DNA from: Deltaproteobacteria bacterium
GTDB taxonomy: Bacteria > Desulfobacterota > DSM-4660 > Desulfatiglandales > HGW-15
DNA length: 5,396 bases
Assembly (NCBI GenBank): GCA_019308525.1
Contig: JAFDIC010000290.1
Coordinates: 1 to 5,396 of the forward strand
Reading direction: 5' to 3'
Each line of letters begins with the position of its first letter. Position 1 is the stretch's first letter. Below, piece by piece: positions 5,023 to 5,396 of this stretch. A program made the translations under genes and the position numbers. A model generated the notes under the pieces. The model did no database searches and had not been told where the DNA came from. It saw only the letters and a program-made list of their open reading frames with translations.

Positions 5023-5036
5023 CAAGAGTCAAGGTA

Positions 5037-5396
5037 ATGCTTAGACGGATTGTAAAAAACAAGCCGTTGGCGGTCGCAGTGTTGATTTTGGTGTCGCTGC
5101 CGCTGATTTTTCACGACTACTTTATCCCGCCGCGGGAAAGGATTGTAGAGCACATCCCGGCGTGGGCCATCGAGTACGCGGAGGTGGAGTTTGCGCGGGA
5201 GGACCTGGGGCTGTTATTGGGCCAGGTGGCTTGGCTGGTGAAGGCCCTTCAGCGCAAGGCGGTGATGGAGGAGGGTATCGGGCAGGAGCTTGAATGGCTG
5301 GCGGACGCGCGGGAGGCGGTCGAGGACGGTCGAAGCCTGTTAAAGACCCGCCTTGAGAAGCAGGAAGATATTCTTAAGGATCGCAAGCTCGCTAAA
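5037..5396 (+). CDS. membrane-anchored coiled-coil protein, 3' end outside the window
   Basis: The frame is open from ATG 5037-5039 to the window end (120 codons, no stop), so only the N-terminal part is visible. Residues 1-9 are basic (LRRIVKNK), followed by a hydrophobic segment at about 10-26 (LAVAVLILVSLPLIF). This fits an uncleaved membrane anchor or signal segment with the rest outside the cytoplasm. From about residue 45 the sequence is rich in Glu, Lys, Arg and Leu (AEVEFAREDLGLLLG, then LLKTRLEKQEDILKDRK) and probably forms long helices or a coiled coil. AAGG lies close upstream of the ATG, with unusually short spacing. Codon use is more GC-rich than in the QueC-like operon, as expected of a resident gene. 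I do not recognise the family. Confidence 0.7.
   Translation, partial: MLRRIVKNKPLAVAVLILVSLPLIFHDYFIPPRERIVEHIPAWAIEYAEVEFAREDLGLLLGQVAWLVKALQRKAVMEEGIGQELEWLADAREAVEDGRSLLKTRLEKQEDILKDRKLAK

Overview
The window looks like accessory DNA from an uncultured bacterium. Genes are short, use bacterial Shine-Dalgarno sites and sigma70-type promoters, and are separated by long spacers rich in palindromes. No rRNA, tRNA, CRISPR array, transposase or ribosomal protein gene is visible, so I cannot name a phylum. Base composition is moderately GC-rich, with a clearly more AT-rich gene-free stretch around 4380-4840.

Layout. Positions 1-239 are GC-rich and hold no convincing gene, only a small UNCG-type hairpin. 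On the minus strand, 240-992 encodes a sigma-70-like protein. Positions 1123-1314 encode a 63-residue Com-like zinc ribbon, preceded by a strong ribosome binding site. Upstream of it, 1341-1438 folds on paper into a nested structured RNA ending in a terminator-like hairpin. Two nearly identical 12-bp palindromes lie further upstream, at about 1456 and 1585.

The core is a two-gene minus-strand operon. A near-consensus promoter at 4389-4417 drives a 261-residue, probably helical protein of unknown function beginning Met-Gly-His-Ile-Arg-Leu-Gly (3487-4272). It overlaps by 14 nt a 608-residue QueC-like protein (1674-3500). The second protein has the PP-loop ATPase motif SGGLDS, the four zinc cysteines of 7-cyano-7-deazaguanine synthases, an added N-terminal domain, and a C-terminal extension that looks like a winged helix. 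No queD, queE, folE, tgt, TatD-like nuclease or ATPase gene accompanies them, so this is unlikely to be a queuosine pathway operon. It resembles the QueC-like branch of defence systems (QatC of QatABCD, Cap9 of type IV CBASS). My main hypothesis is that the QueC-like enzyme attaches a deazaguanine to the exposed Gly2 of its partner, giving a compact, undescribed two-gene conjugation or defence module.

Positions 4394-5036 hold no solid gene but contain a divergent, near-consensus plus-strand promoter, two hairpins, a second TTGACA promoter candidate, a palindromic repeat and a doubtful 49-residue ORF. This suggests one or more small RNAs or a long leader. At 5037 a plus-strand gene begins that encodes a membrane-anchored, probably coiled-coil protein and runs off the window end.
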